A DNA stretch of 46,929 nucleotides, from assembly GCA_903888485.1 (NCBI GenBank), contig CAISTS010000012.1:1-46929 (forward strand), in the 5' to 3' direction. The stretch comes from an uncultured bacterium. Its GTDB lineage: Bacteria > Pseudomonadota > Alphaproteobacteria > Rhodospirillales > Rhodospirillaceae. The position numbers and the translations under genes were made by a program. This document shows, one piece after another, positions 8,507 through 14,894 of this stretch (position 1 is its first letter; each line of letters starts with the position of its first letter). A model generated the notes under the pieces. The model was not told the origin of the DNA. It saw nothing but the letters and a program-made list of their open reading frames with translations, and did not search any database.

Positions 8507-9163
8507 CTAGACGATCCAGCTCTCCGGCAGATTTAGCTTCGTCAATATATCGATGAAGTCCGAGCGCGGCGGATTGAAGGCGAGGCCGTAGGCCACCTCC
8601 TCACCGCGCATCACCGGCACTTCGATCGTGAAGATCGGGCGGCTGGAAAGCCGGCTCATGAACATGTCGGAAACGTGCGGCTTCTTGGCGGTGAACACCG
8701 GTTCCATGGCGTCCAGGACGATGCGCGGCGATACCTGCTCTCCGGGAGCAGCGTTGGTATTCATCAATTGCCGGCCCGAGCGCTCACTGATCGAAATGCC
8801 CGCGCCACTTGGGATACGGCTGAGAAAACGTTCGGCCTCACCGCGGAAGGCCTCGAAGTCCCCGACTTGAAGCGCCGGGGACAGCGCCAGCACCTCGAGG
8901 GCGGCGATGCGGTTTTCCAACTCACGATCGACGGCCGCCATGGTGCTGCGCGTGATTTGAAGCACGCGTTCCTGCGCCGCCTGCTCGGCGCGGCTGTAGC
9001 CCTGCATGACGACCGCTGCCGCGAGAATCAGGACCGGCAGCATGGACCCGCCGACCAACACCAGCAGCCGCCGGCGCAGCGACGGCGTACGCGGCGACGG
9101 CTGTGCGGACGCGGCTTCGCCCGGCACCAGATCGGCCTCCAACGCTTCGCGATAGGTATCCAT
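8507..9163 (-). pseudogene. HWE sensor histidine kinase, N-terminal sensor part (amber-interrupted)
   Basis: These 218 residues begin at an ATG and hold a short cytoplasmic tail, a membrane helix near residues 32-52 (LLVLVGGSMLPVLILAAAVV) and a large periplasmic region of Cache/CHASE type, ending LNLPESWIV. The next codon is TAG (8507-8509 on the minus strand), and the same frame then continues as IFDRNAHHVARVP into the kinase half. This is what an intact Cache domain would look like across the join. Restored, the protein would be about 520 residues. An EcfG-like promoter lies about 100 nt upstream. It is either a recent nonsense mutation or a base error. Confidence 0.8.
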
Positions 9164-9261
9164 GGACGCGTCCCCGTGCCCGTGTGTCGGTGTAAAATCT
9201 TTAAATATGAAGGCCTTAGCGGATCGACCCTGCGCGACGTCCCATTTCCCGCGACCATGAT

Positions 9262-9286
9262 AACGCGCAATGCGGGTGATTGTTCC
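9262..9286 (-). promoter_or_regulatory. EcfG-type general stress promoter for the HWE kinase unit
   Basis: Read on the minus strand, GGAAC (9286-9282) is followed after exactly 16 nt by CGTT (9265-9262). This is the consensus for EcfG-dependent general-stress promoters. The site points toward the HWE kinase gene, whose ATG is at 9163, leaving a leader of roughly 90 nt. HWE kinases are known to feed the PhyR-NepR-EcfG pathway, so a stress-driven feedback unit is plausible. Activity is not shown. Confidence 0.65.
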
Positions 9287-9384
9287 CCGGGAGCACGGCT
9301 AAGTTACTCATAAGACGCCCAATTTGGGGCCCTCGCCTGCGTCGGTGCGGACGCGTATCGTCGCGAGGAATAGGGGGATCGTCC

Positions 9385-9681
9385 ATGCTTCGCACCGTCA
9401 TCGTCGCCGCGCTTCTGGCGGCATCACCCTTGATCACGCCCGCCTGCGCGCAGAGCAACCCGCCCGCGCCCAAAGCACCGGTCGCGACCGAGACCGAGCT
9501 CATTCGCCAGGCGCAGCAGCTGCTCACCGAAATTGGTCAGTACAGCGGCCCGGTCGATGGCAAGATGTCGGATGCGACGGTCACGGCCGTCAAACGTTTT
9601 CAGAACCTGCGCGGCGTCGAACCCGATGGCAAGATCACGCGGCTGCTGGTCAACATGATCGACGACGCACGGAAGCCTTGA
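9385..9681 (+). CDS. Small secreted peptidoglycan-binding-domain protein
   Basis: A 98-residue protein with a Sec signal peptide (MLRTVIVAALLAASPLITPACAQ; the cut is probably after ACA or AQS). About 75 residues follow that resemble a PG_binding_1 domain: IRQAQQLLTEIGQYSGPVDG, then TVTAVKRFQNLRGVEPDGK. Such domains bind cell-wall peptidoglycan and usually sit beside a hydrolase domain, but here it stands alone. ATG 9385 is preferred because it starts the signal peptide and has AGGGGGA just upstream. The gene for the exported methyltransferase begins 2 nt after its stop, so the two are co-transcribed. Confidence 0.8.
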   Translation: MLRTVIVAALLAASPLITPACAQSNPPAPKAPVATETELIRQAQQLLTEIGQYSGPVDGKMSDATVTAVKRFQNLRGVEPDGKITRLLVNMIDDARKP

Positions 9682-9683
9682 AT

Positions 9684-10556
9684 ATGCGCGTGACCAAATC
9701 TTTGCGGCACGTCCTTGCAGGTATCGCCATGACCATTGTGGCCGGCGGCGGGCCGGCCGCAGCCGCCGACGCCAGCGACCTCGCCAAGATGCGCACGCCG
9801 GTCGCACCACAAGGGCCTGGCTGGGTCAAACTTGACGTGCCCTATGTGCCGACATCGCCGACGGTGATCGACGCCATGATGAAAGTCGCCAACGTCGGAC
9901 CCGACGATATTGTTTATGACCTCGGCTCCGGCGACGGCCGCATCCCCATCGCCGCGGTGCTTCAGAACAAGGCAAAACAGGCGGTCGGCATCGAGCTCAA
10001 TCCCAACCGCGTCGCCGACGCCGTTGCCAATGCGCAAAAGATGGGTGTGCAAGACCGCGTCACCTTCATTGAAGGCGATGTTTTCAAAGTCGACTTTCAT
10101 ACCGCTACTGTCGTGACCATGTATCTGCTCGACAACGTCAACCTGCGCCTGCGCCCGCGCATCCTGGACGAACTGGCGCCGGGTACGCGCATCGTCTCGC
10201 ACCAGTTCCATATGTCTACGTGGGTGCCCGACCAAACCGTGTTCGTGAATACCGTTCCGATTCACTTCTGGGTCGTGCCCGCAAGGCTTGGCGGCCGCTG
10301 GCGCGGCGACGGCGTCTCGCTCGACCTTGACCAGCAGTTCCAGTTCGCCACCGGCATGCTTTATGCCGGCGGCACGTCGGTGAAGATCGGGCCCGAGAAG
10401 ATCAATGGCACGGATTTTTCTTTCCACACCACCGTCGCGCGCGGCGGCAGCAGCGAGGCGGTGCATTTCCACGGCAGAGTTTCGGGCGACGTGCTGACCG
10501 GCACGCTGCTTCAGGGCGGCATCGCCAAGGACGTCACGCTCACGCGCAAAAATTAG
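9684..10556 (+). CDS. Exported class I SAM-dependent methyltransferase (FAM173-like)
   Basis: A 290-residue protein. The first ~28 residues (MRVTKSLRHVLAGIAMTIVA, then a run to AAAADA) look like a Sec signal peptide. Residues 50-200 match the FAM173/ATPSCKMT type of lysine methyltransferase: VPYVPTSPTVIDAMM, the SAM-binding motif VYDLGSGDGRIPIAAV near residue 75, GIELNPNRV, and YLLDNVNLRLRP. The last ~90 residues are beta-rich and unrecognised. SAM is not known to be available in the periplasm, so export of such an enzyme is odd. The leader may instead act as an inner-membrane anchor, or the family may bind another ligand. The stop of the upstream gene lies 2 nt before this ATG. Confidence 0.8.
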   Translation: MRVTKSLRHVLAGIAMTIVAGGGPAAAADASDLAKMRTPVAPQGPGWVKLDVPYVPTSPTVIDAMMKVANVGPDDIVYDLGSGDGRIPIAAVLQNKAKQAVGIELNPNRVADAVANAQKMGVQDRVTFIEGDVFKVDFHTATVVTMYLLDNVNLRLRPRILDELAPGTRIVSHQFHMSTWVPDQTVFVNTVPIHFWVVPARLGGRWRGDGVSLDLDQQFQFATGMLYAGGTSVKIGPEKINGTDFSFHTTVARGGSSEAVHFHGRVSGDVLTGTLLQGGIAKDVTLTRKN

Positions 10557-10568
10557 CCTGAGATATAT

Positions 10569-10618
10569 TTAGGTATTGACCTAAGTATTGCGCCGATATA
10601 GTTAGGTATATGCCTAAC
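10569..10618 (+). promoter_or_regulatory. Two palindromic operators over the arsR-type promoter
   Basis: TTAGGT-ATTG-ACCTAA (10569-10584) and TTAGGT-ATAT-GCCTAA (10602-10617, flanked by a further G/C pair) are near-identical 16-bp palindromes with centres 33 bp apart, about three helical turns. The second covers the ATG at 10610. A possible promoter lies within them: TTGACC at 10576-10581 and TATAGT at 10597-10602. It would start transcription at about 10609-10610, giving a leaderless mRNA. No Shine-Dalgarno is present. The obvious ligand is the ArsR-family protein encoded just downstream, as an autorepressor. Confidence 0.7.
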
Positions 10619-10951
10619 AAACAACCCCGCCTCGACGATGTCTTTCACGCCCTCAGCGATCCGACGCGCCGGGCTGTACTCGCGCGCCTTTGCCAGGGAC
10701 CGGCGGCGGTCTCGGATCTGGCCGCGCCGTTCCGCATGGCGCTGCCGTCCTTTGTGCAGCATCTCAGTGTGCTCGAGAAAAGCGGGCTGATCACTTCGAC
10801 CAAAAAAGGCCGCGTGCGCACCTGCGAGGTCAAGCCCCAGGCGCTCGACGCCGCCGAAACCTGGCTGTCGGCGCAACGCACGCTCTGGGAGCGCCGCTTC
10901 GACCGCCTCGACGCCTACGTCAAAACCCTCGCCACGGAAGACACCCCATGA
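10610..10951 (+). CDS. ArsR-family winged-helix transcriptional regulator
   Basis: A 113-residue regulator with a clear ArsR winged helix: DDVFHALSDPTRRAVLARL, then VSDLAAPFRMALPSFVQHLS (recognition helix) and the wing VLEKSGLITSTKKGRVRTCEV. No metal-binding CVC motif is seen, so it is probably one of the non-metal ArsR proteins that pair with SRPBCC/AHSA1 genes. The stop overlaps the ATG of such a gene (ATGA at 10948-10951). The start codon lies inside a palindromic operator, which points to tight autoregulation and perhaps leaderless translation. The inducer is unknown. Confidence 0.9.
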   Translation: MPNKQPRLDDVFHALSDPTRRAVLARLCQGPAAVSDLAAPFRMALPSFVQHLSVLEKSGLITSTKKGRVRTCEVKPQALDAAETWLSAQRTLWERRFDRLDAYVKTLATEDTP

Positions 10952-11448
10952 CGCGCCCCGACTCGTTTCTGCCCCCGCCCGATCCACGCCTCGATCTCGT
11001 CATCGAGCGCGACCTCGATGTGCGCCCCAGCCTGATCTGGGCGGCCTGGACGATGCCGGCCCATCTGCAGCACTGGTTCTGTCCGCGCCCCTATGTCATC
11101 TCCGACTGCGAAATCGATCTGCGTCCCGGCGGCATCTTCCGCTTCGTCATCCGTTCGCCGGAGGGCCATGACATGCCGCATATCAATTGTTACCTCGACA
11201 TTGTCCCGGAACGGCGGATCGTTTGGACCAACGCCCTTTTGCCCGGGTACCGTCCCGTGCGGCCCAACTTCCTGCCGCACACGGCGGCCTTCTCCATCGA
11301 ACCCTCGGGGGCCGGCACCCATTACACAGCCCGCGCCATTCACAAGGACGAAGCCGGCCGGCAGAAACATGACGAAATGGGATTTTACGAAGGCTGGGGT
11401 ACCTGCATCGACCAGCTCGCCGAATACGTCAAAAAGCAGTCACAATAA
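10948..11448 (+). CDS. SRPBCC (AHSA1-like) domain protein
   Basis: A 166-residue protein of the START/Bet v 1-like superfamily, AHSA1-like group. It has LVIERDLDVRPSLIWAAWT at the start, HLQHWFCPRP, the mid-strand region DLRPGGIFRFVIRSPEG, and the C-terminal helix EGWGTCIDQLAEYVKK. These proteins form a hydrophobic cavity that binds small ligands; a catalytic role is not established. It is translated in an ATGA overlap with the arsR-type gene, a recurrent pairing in which the ArsR protein probably controls the SRPBCC gene. No signal peptide is present, so it should be cytoplasmic. Confidence 0.88.
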   Translation: MTRPDSFLPPPDPRLDLVIERDLDVRPSLIWAAWTMPAHLQHWFCPRPYVISDCEIDLRPGGIFRFVIRSPEGHDMPHINCYLDIVPERRIVWTNALLPGYRPVRPNFLPHTAAFSIEPSGAGTHYTARAIHKDEAGRQKHDEMGFYEGWGTCIDQLAEYVKKQSQ

Positions 11449-11539
11449 CGCGATAGGTCCCATCAGCTCCTTCGTGGGGATTTGCGAACCTCCCCCAGGC
11501 GCGCTACACTTTGGCAACGCCACGTTTGGGAGGACCGTC

Positions 11540-12136
11540 ATGACATTACCGCTGCGTTCGCTTTTTTCCGGTTTAGCTCTTGCTCTTGTTCTCGCCGGCC
11601 CTGCCGTCGCAGGACCGACCGAAGACGCCGAAGCGGCCTATGCCTTGGATCAAAAGGGCGATTACGCCGGCGCGATGAAGCTCTATCAGAGCGCAGCGCT
11701 CGGCGGGAACGCCTACGCCATGTACTCGATCGGCCTCATCTACTTCGACGGCAAGGGCGTGGACCGCAGCTACGTCCAGGCCCTGAAGTGGTACAAACAG
11801 GCCGCCGATAAGGGTTATCCGCAAGCCCAGCACGCCTACGGCGCGATGCTGGAGCAGGGCCAGGGAATCAAGAAGAACCTGGGCGAAGCCGTCAAGTTCT
11901 ACACCTTGGCCGCCAACCAGGGTTACTTCCTGTCCCAGAACGCGCTGGGCGTGGCCTACACCACGGGCGGCGACGGCGTGATGCCGGACACCGCGCAGGC
12001 CTACAAGTGGTTCAGCCTCGCCGCGAAGGAAGATGCCTCCGCCGGCAGCCGCGCCGCGCGCCTCAAGGGCCGTCTGAAGCCCGAGCAGCTCGCCGAGGCC
12101 GACAAGCAGATCAAGGATTTCAAGCCGAAGAAGTAA
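11540..12136 (+). CDS. Secreted Sel1-repeat protein
   Basis: A 198-residue protein with a Sec signal peptide (MTLPLRSLFSGLALALVLAG, cut likely after AVA). At least three Sel1-like repeats of about 36 residues follow, such as AMYSIGLIYFDGKGVDRSY, QAQHAYGAMLEQGQGIKKN and LSQNALGVAYTTGGDGVMPD. Sel1 solenoids usually hold protein partners together, and the partner is unknown here. GGGAGGA just upstream supports ATG 11540. The gene stands alone and is followed by a strong terminator. Confidence 0.88.
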   Translation: MTLPLRSLFSGLALALVLAGPAVAGPTEDAEAAYALDQKGDYAGAMKLYQSAALGGNAYAMYSIGLIYFDGKGVDRSYVQALKWYKQAADKGYPQAQHAYGAMLEQGQGIKKNLGEAVKFYTLAANQGYFLSQNALGVAYTTGGDGVMPDTAQAYKWFSLAAKEDASAGSRAARLKGRLKPEQLAEADKQIKDFKPKK

Positions 12137-12161
12137 GCGGCTTTCACAGTTCACGACAGCT

Positions 12162-12196
12162 CCGCCGGTGGCCGCCAGCCACCGGCGGTTTGCTTT
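12162..12196 (+). terminator. Rho-independent terminator after the Sel1 gene
   Basis: CCGCCGGTGGC (12162-12172) pairs perfectly with GCCACCGGCGG (12178-12188) around a 5-nt loop, followed by the T-rich tail TTTGCTTTT. It lies 26 nt past the Sel1 stop. Confidence 0.8.
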
Positions 12197-12250
12197 TGGG
12201 GCACCCGCGGCTTCGCGATATGCTGCCTCACATCCTTCGCAGGAGCCCTC

Positions 12251-12859
12251 ATGCTCAAGCTCTACTTCCATCCTCGCTCGTCTTACTCGCGCCGCGTGCG
12301 CATCGCGCTCATCGAGAAGAAGATCGCTTATGAGGAGGCCGTCCTCGAGATGGCCAAGGGCGAACATAAGGCGCCGGAGTACCTCGCGCTCAACCCTTAC
12401 GGCCGCGTGCCGACCATCACCGAAGACGGCCTCGTGCTTTATGAGTCGACGGCGATCCTGAACTACCTTGAAGCCACGCGCCCGACACCGCCACTGGTGC
12501 CCGCCGATCCTAAAGGCCGCGCCCTGGTAGACATGCACATGAAGCTCTGCGACATCCAGCTCGGCCGCTGGACCAGCGTCGTCGTCTTTCCGCGCCGGTT
12601 CGTACCGAAGGAGAAGTGGGACGTCCCCGCCATGGACGCGGCCATGGTCGAGATCAACAAACACATCGCCGCGCTCGAGACGCAACTGACCGGCAAGCAA
12701 TATCTCGTCGGCGAGCAGTTCACGCTGGCCGACATCTGCTATCTCACCCTTCTCTACTTCCTGCCGGTGATGGAAATCACACCGCCGCCCGCCGTCGCCG
12801 CTTGGCTGGACCGCCTGCTGACGCGCCCGAGTGCGCTTGCCACCCAACCCGACAGGTAG
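12251..12859 (+). CDS. Glutathione S-transferase family protein
   Basis: A 202-residue protein. The N-terminal thioredoxin-like domain begins MLKLYFHPRSSYSRRVRIAL, with a likely catalytic Ser near residues 10-13. The glutathione site is marked by NPYGRVPTI and then YESTAILNYLE. The helical C-terminal domain carries the conserved capping segment QYLVGEQFTLADICYL. The substrate is not evident. The stop codon overlaps the ribosome site of the following crotonase-family gene, so both are probably co-transcribed. Confidence 0.9.
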   Translation: MLKLYFHPRSSYSRRVRIALIEKKIAYEEAVLEMAKGEHKAPEYLALNPYGRVPTITEDGLVLYESTAILNYLEATRPTPPLVPADPKGRALVDMHMKLCDIQLGRWTSVVVFPRRFVPKEKWDVPAMDAAMVEINKHIAALETQLTGKQYLVGEQFTLADICYLTLLYFLPVMEITPPPAVAAWLDRLLTRPSALATQPDR

Positions 12860-12870
12860 GAGCGCGTTTG

Positions 12871-13647
12871 GTGAGCGAAGGCCGGGTTCTTTATGAGGCG
12901 AAAGACGGCGTCGCCGAGGTCGTGTTCGACCGGCCCGAGGCGCGCAACGCCATGACCTGGACGATGTACGACGGCCTCGCCCAGGCCTGCGAGAACATCG
13001 CGACGGACGTGGACGTGCGTGTGGCTGTGTTCCGCGGGGCCGGCGGCGAGGCGTTCATCGCCGGCACCGACATCAGCCAATTCACGACTTTCAAAGATGC
13101 CGAGGACGGCATCGCGTACGAACGGCGCATCGATGCAGTGGTCGAGACCCACGAGGGCCTCGCCAAACCCACCGTCGCGGTCATCGATGGCTGGGCGACC
13201 GGCGCGGGCATCGTCATCGCGGCGTCGTGCGATTTCAGGATCTGCACGCCGACGGCGCGCTTCGGCGCACCCATCGCGCGCACGGTTGGCAATTGCCTGT
13301 CCATCGGCAACGTCGCGCGGCTGATGGCGCACTTCGGCCCGGCGCGCACCAAGCGCATTCTGCTGCTCGCGGAAATGATCGATGCGGATGAGGCCTTGGC
13401 GTGCGGCTTTGTCGAAGCCGTCGTGCCGCGAGAAGCGCTCGATGAAAAAGTAGCGGCGCTGTGTGCGAAGCTGAAGGGTCATGCGCCGCTGACCATGCGC
13501 GCCGCCAAGGAAGCCGTGCGCCGCACGATCCTTGCCGGCTTACCCGTGGCCGACGATCTCATCCGCCTGTGCTACGGCAGCGCCGATTTCAAAGAGGGCG
13601 TGAGTGCGTTCATCGCCAAGCGCAAGCCGACCTGGCGCGGACGCTAA
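12871..13647 (+). CDS. Enoyl-CoA hydratase/isomerase (crotonase) family protein
   Basis: A 258-residue crotonase-fold protein: VVFDRPEARNAMTW, then GEAFIAGTDISQF (oxyanion-hole strand) and GWATGAGIVIAASCDFRI (second oxyanion element). In the stretch where classical hydratases have their first catalytic Glu (PEIKLG type), this protein reads FGAPIARTVGNCLSIGN, with no acidic residue. It may therefore be an isomerase, thioesterase or other crotonase reaction instead of a hydratase. The GTG at 12871 is chosen because TAGGAG lies 9-14 nt upstream; a TTG sits one codon earlier. The gene directly follows the GST gene. Confidence 0.85.
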   Translation: MSEGRVLYEAKDGVAEVVFDRPEARNAMTWTMYDGLAQACENIATDVDVRVAVFRGAGGEAFIAGTDISQFTTFKDAEDGIAYERRIDAVVETHEGLAKPTVAVIDGWATGAGIVIAASCDFRICTPTARFGAPIARTVGNCLSIGNVARLMAHFGPARTKRILLLAEMIDADEALACGFVEAVVPREALDEKVAALCAKLKGHAPLTMRAAKEAVRRTILAGLPVADDLIRLCYGSADFKEGVSAFIAKRKPTWRGR

Positions 13648-13682
13648 ACAAACCGTTTTTGGATTATGGCGCGGGAAGCTAC

Positions 13683-13707
13683 GGCCGCGGAAGGCGGCCT
13701 TATTTTT
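13683..13707 (+). terminator. Rho-independent terminator after the crotonase gene
   Basis: GGCCGC (13683-13688) pairs with GCGGCC (13694-13699) around a 5-nt loop, followed by TTATTTTT. It lies 36 nt past the crotonase stop and overlaps the last codons of the convergent small gene. Confidence 0.7.
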
Positions 13708-13966
13708 GAATCGCGGGCAGCGCGGGTGTTTCGGACGCGGGCAGTTCCGCATCGACCGCGTCGAGCCAGGCTTCGAGGTTTTCGCGCAGCGCTTTGGACT
13801 GCACGAGCGGTTGAGTCTGGCGCTGCAGGGCATTGAGCCAGGTCGACAGATCGAGGGGCGCCGTCATGGTGCGCGCGGGCATCGTGCGCTGGCGCATGAT
13901 GTCGTCGACGATCAGCGTCAGCGACACTTCCGGCAATGTGGTCACGGTCTCGAACTGAATGCCCAT
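13700..13966 (-). CDS. Hypothetical 88-residue protein
   Basis: I do not recognise a family. The protein starts MGIQFETVTTLPEVSLTLIV and ends with a Pro/Ala-rich tail (ELPASETPALPAIQK). It has no signal peptide or membrane helix. GGAG about 8-10 nt upstream of ATG 13966 supports this start; an in-frame TTG lies nine codons earlier. Its composition is protein-like, unlike the Arg/Ala-rich shadow frames around it. It lies between the convergent crotonase gene and the divergent SOS cassette. Confidence 0.55.
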   Translation of the reverse strand: MGIQFETVTTLPEVSLTLIVDDIMRQRTMPARTMTAPLDLSTWLNALQRQTQPLVQSKALRENLEAWLDAVDAELPASETPALPAIQK

Positions 13967-14059
13967 GGGGCGTGGCTCCGTTGTGGAGCTCAACTGTCGC
14001 GCCCAAATAGTTAATTTCCTCCTAAATCATATGGTTTCTCGAGCCCTTAGCAGGACCGC

Positions 14060-14093
14060 TTGACTCTGGGTCTGATGAGAACAAATATAGAAC
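14060..14093 (+). promoter_or_regulatory. LexA/SOS box and promoter of imuA-imuB-dnaE2
   Basis: GAAC-N7-GAAC at 14079-14093 is, on the other strand, the alphaproteobacterial LexA operator GTTC-N7-GTTC. A -35-like TTGACT sits at 14060-14065, so the box covers the expected -10 region 17 nt downstream. This is an ideal place for LexA repression. The first imuA start codons lie 13-28 nt past the box. Confidence 0.88.
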
Positions 14094-14120
14094 ATTCCGG
14101 ACATTGTGGACCTTGCCGTC

Positions 14121-14894
14121 ATGGCCAAAACCCCTGCAAAGGCGGCCGATCTTGCCGCTTTGCGCCAGCGAATCCGCCAGCTTGAGCGCTGTGGCGGGGC
14201 CGGCAAGGCCGCCACCACCGCCTTGCCGCTGCTGCCGCAGATCGATGCGCTCTGGCCCGAGGGCGGCCTGCCCTTGGGCTGCCTGCACGAGGCCCGCAGC
14301 GACGGCAGCCTCGCCGGCCATGCCGTGCTGTCGGCCTTTGCCGGATCCATAGGCGGGCGTCTAGGCCTTGTCCTGTGGTGTGCCCGGCGCAGCGATGCCC
14401 ACGGCAGCCATCTCTATGCGCCGGGCCTTGTCCAGGCCGGATTGCCGGCGGCGAGGCTGCTGGTGGTCACCGCCGCCTCCGACGCCGCACTCCTGGCGGC
14501 GATGGAAGAAGGGCTCGCCCATCCGTTCCTGGGCTGCGTCGTTGGTGAGATCGAGCGCCTCTCCCTCACCGCCAGCCGCCGCCTGCAGCTCGCCGCCGAG
14601 AAATCGGGCGTCACGGCCATCACATTGCGCCCGTCGCCGCGGGCCGCTGAGGGGGGCGTGGCGGCAGCCAGCCGCTGGCGCATCACCACGCACCCGTCCG
14701 CCCCGCACGCCATCCCCGAAGCCGGCAAGGCGCGCTGGCGGCTTGAACTCCTCCAGGCGCGCTCGGGCGCGGTTGGAGACTGGATTGTCGAGGCTCCCGA
14801 TGCGCAAGGTCATCTCGGTTTTTCTGCCCGCGTGGACAATGGATTTGCGCAGGCGCGCCCAGAGCCGCGCGTCTTCGCCCGCCGCGCCGGATAA
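14121..14894 (+). CDS. imuA: ImuA, RecA-like SOS mutagenesis protein
   Basis: A 257-residue protein with the ImuA/SulA-like layout: an N-terminal helix (AALRQRIRQLERCGGAGKAA), then IDALWPEGGLPLGCLHEARS, and a RecA-like core without an obvious Walker A box. It works with ImuB and DnaE2 in error-prone bypass of DNA lesions, probably as a recruitment or activation factor. The ATG at 14121 is listed; an in-frame GTG at 14106 would add five residues. The 3' end overlaps imuB by 95 nt in another frame, which implies coupled translation. The gene is directly downstream of a LexA box. Confidence 0.85.
   Translation: MAKTPAKAADLAALRQRIRQLERCGGAGKAATTALPLLPQIDALWPEGGLPLGCLHEARSDGSLAGHAVLSAFAGSIGGRLGLVLWCARRSDAHGSHLYAPGLVQAGLPAARLLVVTAASDAALLAAMEEGLAHPFLGCVVGEIERLSLTASRRLQLAAEKSGVTAITLRPSPRAAEGGVAAASRWRITTHPSAPHAIPEAGKARWRLELLQARSGAVGDWIVEAPDAQGHLGFSARVDNGFAQARPEPRVFARRAG

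Noticed and set aside
8507..8509. Amber codon read as pyrrolysine or by programmed read-through
   Set aside because: Nothing in the window suggests a pyrrolysine system, and the family does not use it. A nonsense mutation or error is simpler.
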